Shown here one piece after another: positions 18,054-29,819 of a stretch of DNA of 64,000 nt. The position numbers and the translations under genes were made by a program. The DNA comes from Circinella umbellata (lineage: Eukaryota > Mucoromycota > Mucoromycetes > Mucorales > Lichtheimiaceae): assembly GCA_025093555.1 (NCBI GenBank), contig JAIWNF010000001.1, positions 496,001 to 560,000 on the forward strand. The letters run 5' to 3'. The notes beneath the pieces were generated by a model. That model made no database searches and was not told where the DNA came from. It saw only the letters and a list, made by a program, of their open reading frames with translations. Position 1 is the stretch's first letter, and each line of letters begins with the position of its first letter.

Positions 18054-18811
18054 TGATGCGCTCTACTCGTTCTCGAAATCCTCGTCCCAACTCTAATGCA
18101 TCTCGCATTAGGGTTAATGTCAATCCTCCTCCTCCACCACCTCGCCTTCCCACCCCTCCTTCCACGCCGATTCCTCCTGCATCTGGCTCCAGCCTCATGC
18201 AGGCAGGATTAAGAAGGGCCATTAGACAGGCCAAAGATCAGGAAATCTCACGACGGGAGATCGCGCCTCTTGGCCGCTCTCGTCGTTCTGCTGTTCCTGG
18301 TGCTGTTGCTGGTGGTTCTGGTGCTGTTCCTGGTGTCCGTGGTGATGCAAGTGGTGCCCGTGGTGATGTCGGTGGTGATGTCGGTGGTAATGTCGGTGGT
18401 GCCCTTGGTGGTGCTCGTTATGTTCCTGGTGCTGTTGCTGGTGGTTCTGGTGTTGTTGGTGGTGCCCGTGGTGATGTCGGTGGTGCAGAAGGTGGTGCCC
18501 GTGGTAATGTTCGTGGTGGTGCTGATGGTGTTCGTGGTGCTTCTGGTGAAGTAAATGGGGCCCGTGGTGATGTCGGTGGTGTAGTAGGCGGTGCCCGTGG
18601 TGGTGTTAATGGTGTTCGTAGTGGTGTTGATCGTGTTCGTGGTACTTCTGGTGGTAGTTTAGATGGAGGAGAAAGAAATGATGAAGATGATAGTATGAAG
18701 ATGGACGTAGATTGGGAGTTTGGGGACGCGGAGTACATGGAAGTAGATTGGTGGGAGGGGGATATGGAGGTGGATATCCTCCCCCCCAATGCTACTTCGT
18801 TATGGTTTTGA
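18054..18811 (+). CDS. Gly/Val/Arg-rich tandem-repeat protein, unknown function
   Basis: The ATG at 18054 lies just after a pyrimidine tract ending in AAG and is preferred over the upstream in-frame stretch from 17939. The predicted ~252 residues have four parts. There is a basic N-terminus (MMRSTRSRNPRPNS), a Pro-rich run (NPPPPPPRLPTPPSTPIPP), a ~150-residue tandem repeat of units close to GARGDVGG/GGARGNV, and an acidic Trp-rich tail (MDVDWEFGDAEYMEVDWWEG) ending SLWF. The repeat is built from 12-24 bp DNA units rich in GGTG and CGTGGT, so it is also a minisatellite. GC content is well above that of neighbouring DNA. It is followed within 8 bp of its stop by a splice donor and the mini-exon series described next. 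No known domain is recognised; expression is unproven. Confidence 0.45.
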
Positions 18812-18818
18812 AGTAGAG

Positions 18819-20277
18819 GTAAGTTTCGTCTTATTGCATACAAAAATATTTTAATGTGTATTCTAATTATAAATATTATATTTTATAGCAGTTCTTTTTC
18901 TTTTTTTTTTTTTACAACCAAAAAACAACAAAAGTAAGTTATGTAATACTTGTTTAAAACATGTTCTTTACCCGTCAAAAAAAATAACTTGTTACTGACA
19001 CGTTTTTTCTTGTTTTAACAATTTAGAAAATATAAAACCCCACAAAACCCCACAAAAAAAGTATAAAAACTTATAAAAACCATAAAAAAAATTTAAAAAC
19101 AAAAAAACCCAAAAAAAAATCCTTTCTTTTTCTGGTAAGTAACTTTTTATATAGTTATAATATGAATTGGATATATAAAGTATATTAGAATATCGAATAC
19201 TAATACAATCTTCTTCTTCTTTTTAGGCACGTTCTCCTTTGCGCATTACTTTTATTTTTTTTTATTTTTTTTAGAGGTAAATATAATCTATTATATGGAT
19301 TGAAAGTGGAAAAGAGAAATAATGGTGTCAATAATTTACTAGTTCTAACATATGTACTTTCTTTTTTTATTCAGGTTGCAGTCGAGCTTGCTCACTCCCT
19401 CCTATTTCTTTGTACATATTTTTTTGAGGTAATTACTTGATCGGGTATGGGAAAACTAATGACAGTGGTTCATTTGTAGTGTACTAATATCAAAAGCGTA
19501 CTGTGCTATCCATATACGTATCTAGGTCGACTTTGCTCCCTCCTGTATATATTTTTAAATACCCTCCTTCGTTATATACCCTATTTATTTCCACATTTTT
19601 GCTGTTGTTTTCGAGGTAAATATTCTAAGTGTATAATATGAATCTGGATATGGATATGGATAGGGTAATAAATGAAAATGATATTGTAGTTACTGATCAT
19701 TATTATTATTATCCACTTTCATATATATATATAGGCGAGCTGGCTCCCTCTTTTTTTGTTCTTCCATATACCCTATTTATTTTAAAGTTTTGCTAATACC
19801 ATTGAGGTAAATATTATATAGATATATTATCAATATAGACATGGATACGAATACGAATACATAAAGGCGTTAATAGAGATGATATTGTAGTTACTAATCA
19901 TATTTATCATAATCCACATTTATATATATTTAGGTCGAGGTTGGGCTGGTTCCCCTCCTCCCTCGTTTTTGTCTATTTATTTATCCAATTTTGATATTTA
20001 TTTATTAGAGGTATGTTAAATTGATTACACGGATTAAGAAATGTTAGTGTTAGCGGTTAATGCCATGACATCTAATAAATTATTTATTATATATTTTATT
20101 TAACAACTAGGTCGAGGTAACTCCCTCACAATTTTGCCATTTGTTATTGGCGTAGTGAATGGTTTTCAAACCATTGAGGTATGTAAAATATAACCATGTC
20201 AACGTGTATATAATACAGGATTATAAGAATGCACTATGTATAACTAATATCTAATCGATTTTTTTTTATTTAAATAG
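18819..20277 (+). ncRNA. Series of nine GT-AG introns and eight mini-exons, probable non-coding spliced transcript region
   Basis: Consensus donors (GTAAGT, GTAAAT, GTATGT) and acceptors (TTTAG, TCTAG, TATAG) alternate regularly. Inferred exons are 18889-18933, 19027-19134, 19227-19276, 19375-19428, 19526-19615, 19735-19806, 19934-20010 and 20111-20178, with introns of 70-127 nt. Exons from the fourth on tend to begin GTCGAG or a variant, contain CTCCCTC, and end GAG before the donor. Introns contain branch-point-like TACTAAT or CTAAT. No joined reading frame is evident, and the upstream ORF stops before the first donor. I infer a spliced non-coding RNA or a multi-intron 3'UTR that arose by tandem duplication of one exon-intron module. 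No clear box C/D snoRNA was seen in the introns. Confidence 0.5.
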
Positions 20278-20472
20278 ACCCGTAGTGGTGTTACGGGTAG
20301 GTTGATCCCGCTTGGTAGGGCGGAGGAGGATGGCATCTCGGCGGATGGCTTGGTGGAGAGAAGGCAGGGTAGTGTATGTTCATACTATGGTTGGTGGAGC
20401 GGTGAAGGGGTGCTTACTCTGTGGCTACCCCGTGGTTGGTGACTGTGGGTGTGGGTAAGGGGGGAAGCAGAG
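20278..20472 (+). other. GC-rich segment following the last mini-exon acceptor
   Basis: This begins right after the acceptor AAATAG and opens with a 7-bp hairpin (ACCCGTA/TACGGGT). It is much richer in G (GGTGG, GGGG runs) than its surroundings. A frame open from the acceptor runs for 54 codons (starts TRSGVTGRLIPLGRAEEDG) to a TGA. It may be the terminal exon of the mini-exon transcript or the edge of a decayed transposable element. I recognise no domain. Confidence 0.35.
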
Positions 20473-20851
20473 TAAGGGAACTTTAGGAACACACGGTCTT
20501 TTATAGGTTACTTGGCAATACGCCATCTTCGATCTGGACCAGATGTAAGGCTGCTGACAACAAGCGTTTATCTTTTCGATATAAAGACCGTAAGTTATTT
20601 TTCCTTTTTTCTTGTTCTTGAAAAAAAAAGTAATAAATGCAATTTGTTGATGGGATTTTACTAACTATTGAAAGAGTTAATCTATAGACTTTTGGATACT
20701 CCATTATAACAGTTGCAAGCTTGTTATAATGGAAGCAGAATAAATAATTCCCAGTTTCAATCTTGTCATCAGCCTTACATCTGTTCCAGATCGAAGGTGG
20801 CGTATTGCCAAGTAACCTATAAAAGACCGTGTGTTCCTGAAGGTCCCTTAC
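20473..20851. repeat. Long inverted repeat (88-bp arms, 202-bp spacer)
   Basis: The arm at 20473-20560 is the imperfect reverse complement of 20763-20851, with only a handful of mismatches; shared blocks include ACACACGGTCTTTTATAGG and TTACTTGGCAATACGCCA. Read outward-in on their own strands, both arms encode the same peptide motif (EHTVFYRLLGNTP followed by SIW and RCKA). They therefore look like two copies of one coding segment inserted head to head rather than a transposon terminus. The spacer holds an 11-bp palindromic hairpin, CCATTATAACA/TGTTATAATGG, near 20701-20731. A transcript through it would form a long hairpin. Confidence 0.75.
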
Positions 20852-21109
20852 TTCTGTGTACTTCCGAGCCTGCATTCATGGTCATCGCCCATGGGTGTTA
20901 GCCATGGAGTAAGTCCCTGGACCCTAGTACACCAGCTGTAGTGTGGACTGCACTGCCTGGAAGTCCTTTTCTTCATCAAGTTCATTCGTTGAGGTGTCAT
21001 CCTACGGTGTGCGCTGGATGCGCAGAGGCGTTTGTTTTTGACGCTTTGTGGTTTTGGCGTGTGGCGCGCAGAAGGCGTCACCGAGGTTGTCCCACGTGGG
21101 TGAGAACAC
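20680..21109 (-). pseudogene. Decayed coding sequence, unknown (transposon-like)
   Basis: One minus-strand frame is protein-like for about 140 codons but is interrupted by TAG, TAG, TGA and TGA stops. Recognisable pieces are DNLGDAFCAPHAKTTKRQKQ, DDTSTNELDEEKDFQ, QSTLQLVY, GPGTYSMANTHG and LQEHTVFYRLLGNTPPSIW. The GC content and codon choice differ from the AT-rich flanks. The TAG stops are explicable as CAG to TAG and the TGA stops as CGA to TGA, so every break fits a C-to-T change on the coding strand. The plus-strand partial copy at 20473-20590 has another TAG at the position of a Gln codon. I do not recognise the family; an ORF of a mobile element is the most economical guess. Confidence 0.45.
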
Positions 21110-22799
21110 CTACCATTAGTAGGTGCACATTCCGGTGTATTTGCCGGAATAGTACTCAACAGCATCTTTTGGTGTTGTCGTGCTCCCCCTTTTGGCTTTC
21201 CGGTTGGGCGAAAATCCTTTTATTAGGATGTACGTTCATCGTGCGTTGACGCAGATGAACTTGGAGACATTGGTATGAATTCTGGTTTAGGGTAGCTGGA
21301 ATATCAACCTGTGGGTATACTTTGGGGTCTTTGAAAACTTCCATTTTTTTTCTGTTATAACAAAAACTCAAGTACTCCAGTGGTGATTCATTTGGACCAA
21401 CACAACGTGAACTAGAGGGACATGGTATAAATTATATGTTCTTGGTATTGAAACAAAGCCACAGTAAATGAATCAATCTGGCGCTAAACTATATATTAAT
21501 CCACCAAGTCTGTTTGTAAACGAACAAACCATATTTTGTTATGCACACTCACTATCAACAAAGACCCATGGTAACGAAAGACACGAATAGACAGTGGAAC
21601 AAAAAAAGCACCTATCTATATTACTCTTTTTTTTCGCACTCACCAAAAACGCAGCAACTTAACAAGAACCATCCAACACAATGATATATCAAAATTACAA
21701 CACCAAACCATAAAACAAATAACAACGCCATTAGTCAATTCATTACCATTGACTATCAAAGCAACACCAACTTATTATGTACTGAAAAAAAAATATCAAT
21801 CAAAAACAAACAATGACAACTTGTGTTTTTGGCAAGAACAACAATATTTTCAAACCAAACACACTCCATTTTACAACGTGAAGCGACGGATGTATTTAAA
21901 CATGTATAACAGTAGCAGACGCAAAATGTTTATTACGACACATAATCTTCAAGCCACCTAAAAAAGAAAACATATTGGGGTTCTTCTAATAGACGAACGA
22001 GAAGTATATAAAAAAGCCAAGAAGATTTTAATTATGCAAACAAGAGCTGTATATTCTTGCGGAGCGGTCATCGTCATTATCACAAATTGTCATCAAATAT
22101 GAATTTATTTCAAGCAACATATGAAAGTTGAACATCTTACTATCAAGAAAAAGGGGAACATACTTAAAGAGGATTACCAAAATCAATCGCTATGATATAT
22201 ATGCACCATTTATCGTATCAGAACGGAACTAAATGTCAAATACCAAATTATAATATTCAAGAACAGCGACTATTGTGGGTCATTATTATCATCCAAGGTA
22301 TGAGTAATTTGTCATATTGGTGTTGTGACATCAGAGAGCAAACATATACAAGCACACTATTACACTTTATGAATTGAAAACCAACAAGTACCAATTATTA
22401 CATACAACTATATTCTTAATCATGGAAACATTATTATCAAAAAGGAGAAGGAGTACACTATAATATTTTGAGCAGCATATTATCTTAAACACCGTCATGG
22501 TCACCATCATCATCAAAAAACAAAGATCAAGCAATTCATTATCAAAACACCAAAAAAACTACCACCTTTTATCCTATTGGGAACTCACGAGAGCCATATT
22601 TTGAAAACGAACATTCGAACTGTATTGATGGAATTCGTTTTGGTCCGTCAATTCAAGTCATGAAGCCATATTTTTTCAAGCAACACATTATTATGAAAAA
22701 TGATCAAGAACGTTCAAGGGAAGCCATCAAAATACCACCAACTATATAAGAAAATAGTAACAGTATAAAAACGTGCTATAACTAGAAGCACAGTATATA
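21110..22799. other. No intact gene; GC-rich edge then A/C-rich DNA
   Basis: The first ~250 bp continue the GC-rich patch and include a 71-codon minus-strand frame (21371-21156), with no recognised motif, that may belong to the same decayed element. From 21400 the DNA is AT-rich with many ACCA/ACAA runs and no supportable exon chain. A CATCAT/CAACAA microsatellite near 22825-22860 lies just beyond, inside repeat copy B. Confidence 0.35.
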
Positions 22800-24130
22800 T
22801 CACACATATAGCAGCGATAGCAACATCATCATCATCATCACAACAACAACAACAACAATAAGAAGCAACTATCATTCAATTGAGAAATGACATCACGAAC
22901 ACCACTTTAGCCATCTGTCACATATACAGCCTTTGAAGCGAACTAGTACCATCACTCATAAATATTCAGGAAGAGCAGCACTAGTCATATTATACAAAAA
23001 CACTCTACATTCAATATATACGTAACAACAGGAAGAGCAACAGCACGACCACCACCTTAACTTTTATATCTTTTTACAACTGCAATCAATGATCAACAAT
23101 CAATTGGCACGAAAGAAACCAATCAATCAACGATATACATACGTATTATATTGACACATATTAGTAAAGAACATGCAGCAACCCAGAACTAGAACCGAAA
23201 AAAATAGCAGCCTGATATTACTGGGAAAACGCAACAGAAAAAAGAGGGTTTATTCGAGCTAGCAAATATACTCTGGGTTATGCCATTTTGTGATCATCAA
23301 ACTTTAAGAAATCAATATTATCATTTTACTGAAAGGAACCTACAATATTAAAACAAATATGATAAAACGTCACACTAATGGAATCAAGTACCAACAAACC
23401 TCAATAATGAAAAGACACCAACTATTATTGAAGATTCAACGACATGGGGGTATGGGGACTTTGATCAAGTTATTCCAACCCATTATAATACATTAAAAAA
23501 CACACAAAAAAAGATACTAAAAATATATATATAAAAAAACAATATAAAAAAAACAATGTAAAAAAACAATGTAAAAAAACCACACACAAAACAAGCAAGA
23601 ACAAAACAAGCAAGAACAAAAAAACCACCAAAGTGGTCTTTCAAAAATATCTTTTAAAACAGTAAGACAAATATTTCATCATTATTAATTAGGTATGGAG
23701 AAAATGAAGAAAGTACATACAAATATATAACATCCAAAAAATACTTTGGCAATTCATGCGCAGGACCTTGTAGAACCTACATCAGAATGGGAGATTTCCA
23801 GAGCCCGTGTGAATGCTACGTATTACAAAACGTATGTTTAAAAACAAAAGATAAAAAAACTGTACATAATAAAGTTTATTTCTTGGATTGTATAGAAATA
23901 CAGCAGGTAAGTATAACTATTTGGTATTAACTTAATAACACACTAATACATCTTCCAACTAATAATTAAGAACATGTTCCATTTAATAATAGTAGCACTA
24001 GAAATGATCTGTGAATCTATTTAAAAATACACAAAATGTATTCCACATACGTACGTACGAATAATAAAATATGGTAAGCATATAACATTTGACTATACGA
24101 ATACAATATTTATGAGTGCAGTAACTGATT
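22800..24130 (+). repeat. Dispersed repeat, copy B (diverged)
   Basis: Homologous in the same orientation to 14800-16020, with the shared landmark order CATTCAATTGAGAAA, CTCATAAATATTCAGG, TTTAAGAA, GGAATCAAGTACCAAC, GGAGAAAATGAAGAAA and GCGCAGGAC. It is clearly more diverged than copies A and C are from one another. It contains an extra poly(A/ACA) segment near 23510-23630. No coding potential is seen. Confidence 0.7.
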
Positions 24131-27100
24131 ATTCTTATTAATACATACATAGTGATGACCTCTGAAACTACGAATACCACAAGAAACAAATGTAGGTTAG
24201 CAAAAGACATAACGATACAATCATTGTACATAGAAAACTAGCTGTATAATAAGGGTATACGTATCAAGTAATAATAACTTGTTACGTTGCTATACTTTGT
24301 GAATATTTTATTATAATAAAAACACGGTTCTCTGTAGACCATCTTTTATTTTTTGCTTGTTGTTATGTTTTCGTTTATAAAATACGTAACTAAAAAAATT
24401 GACATTGGCTTTGTGCGCTAATTACGTATGAGGATATCCACTGAGTTACTTTCGCAAGTCCATTATTTAGTTATCTATTAATATATTCTCTTGATAAGAA
24501 GCTGGAGTATACGAGCCATTGAATTTTACGTGTGGGTGAAAAAGTGATATAAATGACTGATTTCAAGATAAGTATATATGTTGTGGATCAGGTTAATGAG
24601 AGCTGTTAGTAATTAATGCGATGTCAAACTACTCTTTATGTAACGTGAATAAATCAAACTCAGTTCTGAACATCTACTTTAAATATCATCGTAATAAGTC
24701 CTTTGAAGTTTTTCGATAGTCTATTTTACTACTGTACATGAGTACAAGTTTTGTAATACCTATGCACTCTTTATTTGTAACAATAATGAGGACACTGTCT
24801 AGCTATAATTTAATGTGTACCGTATCTTTTTATATACCATACAGTGGTGTGATTAGTATAATTTAAGAAAAGAACGTACTCGCATTTAAACCAACTTATT
24901 GGATACGTAGTACATATTTTTCAAGATAGCATTGTAAAACGTTCATAGGTATGATAGTGAACTGCTTAATTTCTTTTGGCCAAACAAATTTTTTGAAGAC
25001 TTTTTCTTGCTACTCTGGTGATACGTAATGTAGGTGCATTATTAAATAGTATAAAGAGATGTAAAGAGACCCATAATTTGTTGAGAACATTAATGTAACA
25101 GAATGTCTTTCCTTTCTCTTGATATATATATATACTAAAGAAATGACGACCATTAGTAGTAAATATGTAAATGCAAAAGAGCTATCTAGCAGTAACATAG
25201 TAGTTGTAATAAGAAGTCAACTAACAACTGAATAAAAAAGATAGTATTCAAGTTTCTCTAATTACGTTGCGTTTACCCCCTCTAATAAACGACGGTATCC
25301 ATATATACATCAGACCTTAAAGTTTACCGACTCGCATATCAAATCCGGTGCTCGAGTGAACGTCTTTTATTCTTAGTTCACTCTGAAAGAAAAGTAGTCA
25401 GTGAAAATCCCTATTTTCAAAATTGAAACAAAGGAAGAAGAGACAGCAAAAGAAGTTATGGTAGTGGAGAATGGATAAAATGTAGCAGAATAAAATAACA
25501 AGTTATATGTTGGATATTATTTGAAGGGAGTGGTAAAATACACAGATGTACGTAGCAAAACAATTATGAGAGAGATCAACAGAACAAAAGAAAATTCTAT
25601 ATTCGGCTATAATTATAATAATCAGGATCGTCTAATATTCGTCTTTCAAGGTTTCGGTTGTATAGTAGAATTGTGGTCGGTTCAAATTAGGGTGTTAAAA
25701 GCTAGGGTTTAGTACCACGTATATCATAGTAAGTCAATTAAAATTATAAGACATCGCTATTTTATTACGTAAAAGAGCGTTAATTGTTATTCAATCTGTT
25801 ATTTTTTTCACTCTTATTCAAACACGTCGTTTCATCACGTTCACATCTATATAAAAATCGATATACACTGTTACCCTTCTGTTACTTTTACGTATTCAAC
25901 TCTTGGGTATGAAAAATAAAGACAGTTTTATATCACATACACATGATATCTAAGTAGATGTCTGATGGAACGAATCATTCCGCAGATGGATATATGCAGA
26001 GACAAAATACAGTGTTTTTTCTCACCGGTGAGGTCTTTTTTTTTCTTTGGCGCATATAAAGCTCCATAAGTCCATCATATTATACGTTTAATTTTAATCA
26101 AAAGAATATCACTCCACAACAACATGATATAATTCAATTATTATGTTGTTTTTTGGCTATTTTTCTTAAAACAAGATATTCATATAAAACCAATAGATAG
26201 TAATCTCGAATTTCATACTTAATCAGAATACTTGGGGCATAAAGACATTAAATCCTTCCCTATAATATAAAAAAAACTCCTCATTCATATACATACGATG
26301 TCATATACAAACATTTACAAATTTAAACTAGTCTCTATCACAACTGACATACTTCCTAAGACTTGAATCTTGTATATAACTATTGTCGGTAACCGATCGC
26401 ATTATTATTGAAAAGCAACAAAAATAAGAAGTTCATTCTGATGAGCCAGTAAACAGGTTTTTTTTTCTTTGCTCTTGGCCATTGGAACCAAAGCAAAAAA
26501 AAAAAAACAGCTACATAACTCAACGCTCTATACCAACATTTTTATTTCACTGAGAATAATAGAGAGTGAAATTTTATGTTACACAACCACCAAGTAAACA
26601 GTTTTTTTTTGCATATGTATTTAAATAAAAAAGTACTTTCATAGTACACGATCAAAGACATTAAAAAAATAAAAGCCAACTATTATTTTATGTAGTCTTT
26701 TATCTCCTCTTGGTGTTAAAAAGAATCATTTCTAAGGTACACTACTTGAAAGTATTCTATCTTTTTTTTTTATCTACAATCGATGGTAATGGTAATGATT
26801 TTATGGGATGCTTTCATATATTTACGCAGCCATACTAAAATAGGAATAGTTCACTTTAATTTTTTTTTTATCAGCGGTAGCAATGTTGATCGAACGACAT
26901 GTGCATAAAGCAATATGTTGAGGTGCGTACTATCGTCAAAAAAAAAGCACGAGACATAGAAAAGAATGGAACTTTTACTCATTCATTCAAAGAAAAAAAC
27001 AATACAATTTAGATTTCTTGAAACGTTCCGTGTTAAAGGAAAAATACGTTGTAGTGAACTATTTATTGTCATGGAAATAATGCCTTAACAGCGATTTTAT

Positions 27101-28470
27101 TTTACTTTAAAGACAAACATCCCTTTTTTATTATTCCGCCATAGCAGCAGTGAAGAAAGAGTAGTAAAAAGAGTAAGTCCCGAGCAATTGGATCATACCG
27201 TCGAAAAAAAAAAAGTTCCATGTTTTTCTTTTTCTTTCTCTTGTCTCTTCTTTCTTGTGTGGAAAGTCCTACCTTGATCTGTAGGCTCCTTTGATACAGA
27301 GGTATTGTCATTTGAGGTATCGCAGTCATTGATAGCGGCGTCTGCACATCGCATGGGTTATGTATTTTGTATACCTCACTTACAATATACCGTGTACTGA
27401 TCATTTCTTGTGATCCTACCTTAATTCCATGTCGATTTTCTTATTAGCACAAGCTTTGGTCTTTAGTGTACTTTAGGTCCTGGATTGGAGCGACTGCAAG
27501 TGTGTGGGACTACAACGCCATATCCTCAACACGGGTGGGGAGTGGTTGGGGTACCCATGATGCGTTCTTCTCTTTTTTATCTTTTATTTTTTTTTACTTC
27601 TTTCGTTGCGACAAGAGAACATCATGGCGACAGAGTCATCATCAAGGCACAAGAAAAATTACCTTGCTGTTCCTCCATTTTCTCGTCTTGAGGAATGTGG
27701 GGAGGGGAAGGAAGGAAGGAATAAAAAGAAGAGTAGTAGTTGTTTAAATGATGATATCAAACCATTGCCAATATGTGTACGCACATATGTATTATGGTAT
27801 AAGATAATCAAGTCTGATTAAACAATATTAAAAAATTACTTTTTTCATAAAAATCTTTTTATAATAAATGTTTTGATTGTTTTTACCTATACGTAATTTT
27901 TTTTCAATATTTGATGTGTGAATAATAAATGTTAATAGAACATAAGTTTGATAATCTTAGACTGTAGTCAAAAAGTTTGGTGATTAAATATTTGTACGTA
28001 CACAAGAACCTAAAGAGAATATCATGGCTAAGCAGACCAGGCAGTTAAATATAAGAGAAAGATGTTGCTCGTTGATCATTGATACGTATCAGACATATAT
28101 ATTACAGGTTAAAACCTTTATCAGTTTTGAATAATTCTACACATATATAAAAGACTTCATGGTTCTAAATAAAACGTCTCATCTTTTTATTTTACACAAT
28201 TCAAGATTCCTACTTGTACGTATTGCTTTATTTCCGCATACCCATTGAGCATTTGGAGCCAGTTGCACCACTCTACGTACCAGACTAACAAGTGAAAAAG
28301 AAAAGCTAATCTAAGTACTCTTTACGAAAAAGTAATCCGATTTTTATCTCACAAATATATTTTTTTCGCGCCTTTGTAACAACATGGTCTTTGGCCTTTT
28401 CTAAAGAATGAATAAAAAATCCATTTAAAAGGGGTCAGATCAGATTGGTCAAAACGTTTGGTTAGATCTA
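24131..28470. other. Gene-poor stretch, no gene supported
   Basis: About 4.3 kb of AT-rich DNA. The only protein-like segment is on the minus strand near 27260-27360: an acceptor-like GTGCAG is followed by a frame starting DAAINDCDTSNDNTSVSKEP. It cannot be connected to a convincing exon chain, and other frames there carry stops. It may be a relic of a gene or transposon. Confidence 0.35.
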
Positions 28471-28925
28471 ATGCATTTGTCTTTTTACTTTGTCTTATGC
28501 ACTTCTCTTTTCTTTTTGAATAGTTCTATTACGTAAGTAGCTTTTTATATCGTTATACGGATTGTATAATGCACATATTAACCTACTGGATATTTAATAT
28601 AACAACTCCCCTTCTTTATTTAGAGGTACATTCTCTTTTGCATTTTCCTTTTTCCTTCTTTTTCTTTTTTTTTAATCGGTGCTATTGGAGGTAAATTGTA
28701 TAATTCAGTAGATGGATTGAAACTGGATAAGATAATAATTCTGTCAATAGTCTACTAATTCTAATGTGTACGTATCCTTTCTTTTTTTTTTTTATTTAGG
28801 TTGCAGTTGAGCATGCTCACTTCCTCGTGTTTTTTTACTTATTTATATAAATATGTATTTATTTATTTTTTTGACGTAGTTCTTTGATATTGTTTAAGTA
28901 AATTAATGACGGTGAGTAGATCGGC
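28471..28925 (+). repeat. Partial duplicate of the mini-exon module
   Basis: This is similar to 19070-19440. It keeps the donor ACGTAAGTAG (28531), acceptor TTTAG (28619-28623), donor GGAGGTAAAT (28687), and acceptor TTTAGGTTGCAGTTGAG (28795). The resulting introns (28533-28623 and 28691-28799) are close in length to their counterparts. Exon sequence has drifted more than the splice signals. Repeat copy C follows after about 15 bp, an arrangement not seen at the first array. Confidence 0.6.
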
Positions 28926-28939
28926 AATACAGTACAGTA

Positions 28940-29585
28940 CATACTGAACGACCAGAAAGAACAAGCATCATTCAATTGAGAAGAGTACCAAGAATGCTAC
29001 TCAAACTATTTGTTACATAGACAGTCTTTGAAAGGAACAATTATTGTCGCTCATAAATATTCAAGAAGAGTAGCAGTCATAATATTATACAAAAACACAC
29101 CACATTCAATATATAACAACAGCAAAGCAGCGTCATCACCAAACAGTTTAGACACTTTTTTATATTTGTAGTCAACCACCAGTTTACGAAGAAAGGAAGT
29201 ATTATTTATCATATACCGATACATATTATTCGTTATAGAAGCTACGATAGCCCAACACTGAGAAAAAAAAGAAATATCAACTTAATATCATTTAGTTATA
29301 CCTTGATCATATATTCGAGCTAGTAAATGTACTCAGGAGCATCCAGTTTTGTGATTATCAGAACTTTAAGAGAGCAATACTGTCATTTTACTGAAGAAAA
29401 CCTATAATATGAAAAAAAGTATTATAAAACATCTCATTTACGGAATCAAGTACCAACGAGCATCAAGAATGGAAAGATATCAACTATTACTGAAGGCTCA
29501 ATGACATAGGAGTTTATTGAGACTTAATCAAGAGAAAGGCGTTCTTTCATTTCATTATATAAAAAATAACAAAAAAAAAAGGGCT
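28940..29585 (+). repeat. Dispersed repeat, copy C (shorter)
   Basis: Closely matches copy A over 14830-15475, from CGACCAGAAAGAACA to CGTTCTTTCATTTCATTA, with scattered substitutions and small indels. It lacks the distal third of copy A (from about 15490). Its 5' edge adjoins the duplicated mini-exon module. Confidence 0.8.
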
Positions 29586-29708
29586 GAGAAAAACGCAATA
29601 CAAGTTCCATTGTTACACCGAAGAAACAACTCCCCCTATTTCTTTTCACACAAATTCATGCCGACTTTTTATTTATTTTTGTTAATAAATCCAATAAAAG
29701 CAATGTAT

Positions 29709-29722
<14 letters not shown>

Positions 29723-29749
<27 letters not shown>
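29723..29749. repeat. (TG)n microsatellite
   Basis: About 13 TG units directly after a TA run, 70 bp downstream of the stop of the aminotransferase gene. Confidence 0.9.
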
Positions 29750-29819
29750 TGTTTATTATACATGTTTCTATTACTTATTTATTAATTAGGCGAATCCAAA
29801 AATATGATAATAAAGAAAT

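Noticed and set aside
18270..18843. Alternative frames (Val/Leu-rich plus-strand, Pro/Thr-rich minus-strand) through the Gly-rich minisatellite
   Set aside because: The repeat keeps all frames open. Only the frame with the non-repetitive basic head and acidic tail is plausible, and a real start is seen only there.
20281..21250. GC-rich patch considered as an rRNA or 5S/snRNA gene
   Set aside because: No conserved rRNA or snRNA core sequence could be recognised, and one strand reads as decayed protein-coding sequence.
27466..27821. Overlapping plus-strand frames near 27.5-27.8 kb
   Set aside because: They overlap in different frames, have unusual composition and no splice-compatible neighbours or known motif.
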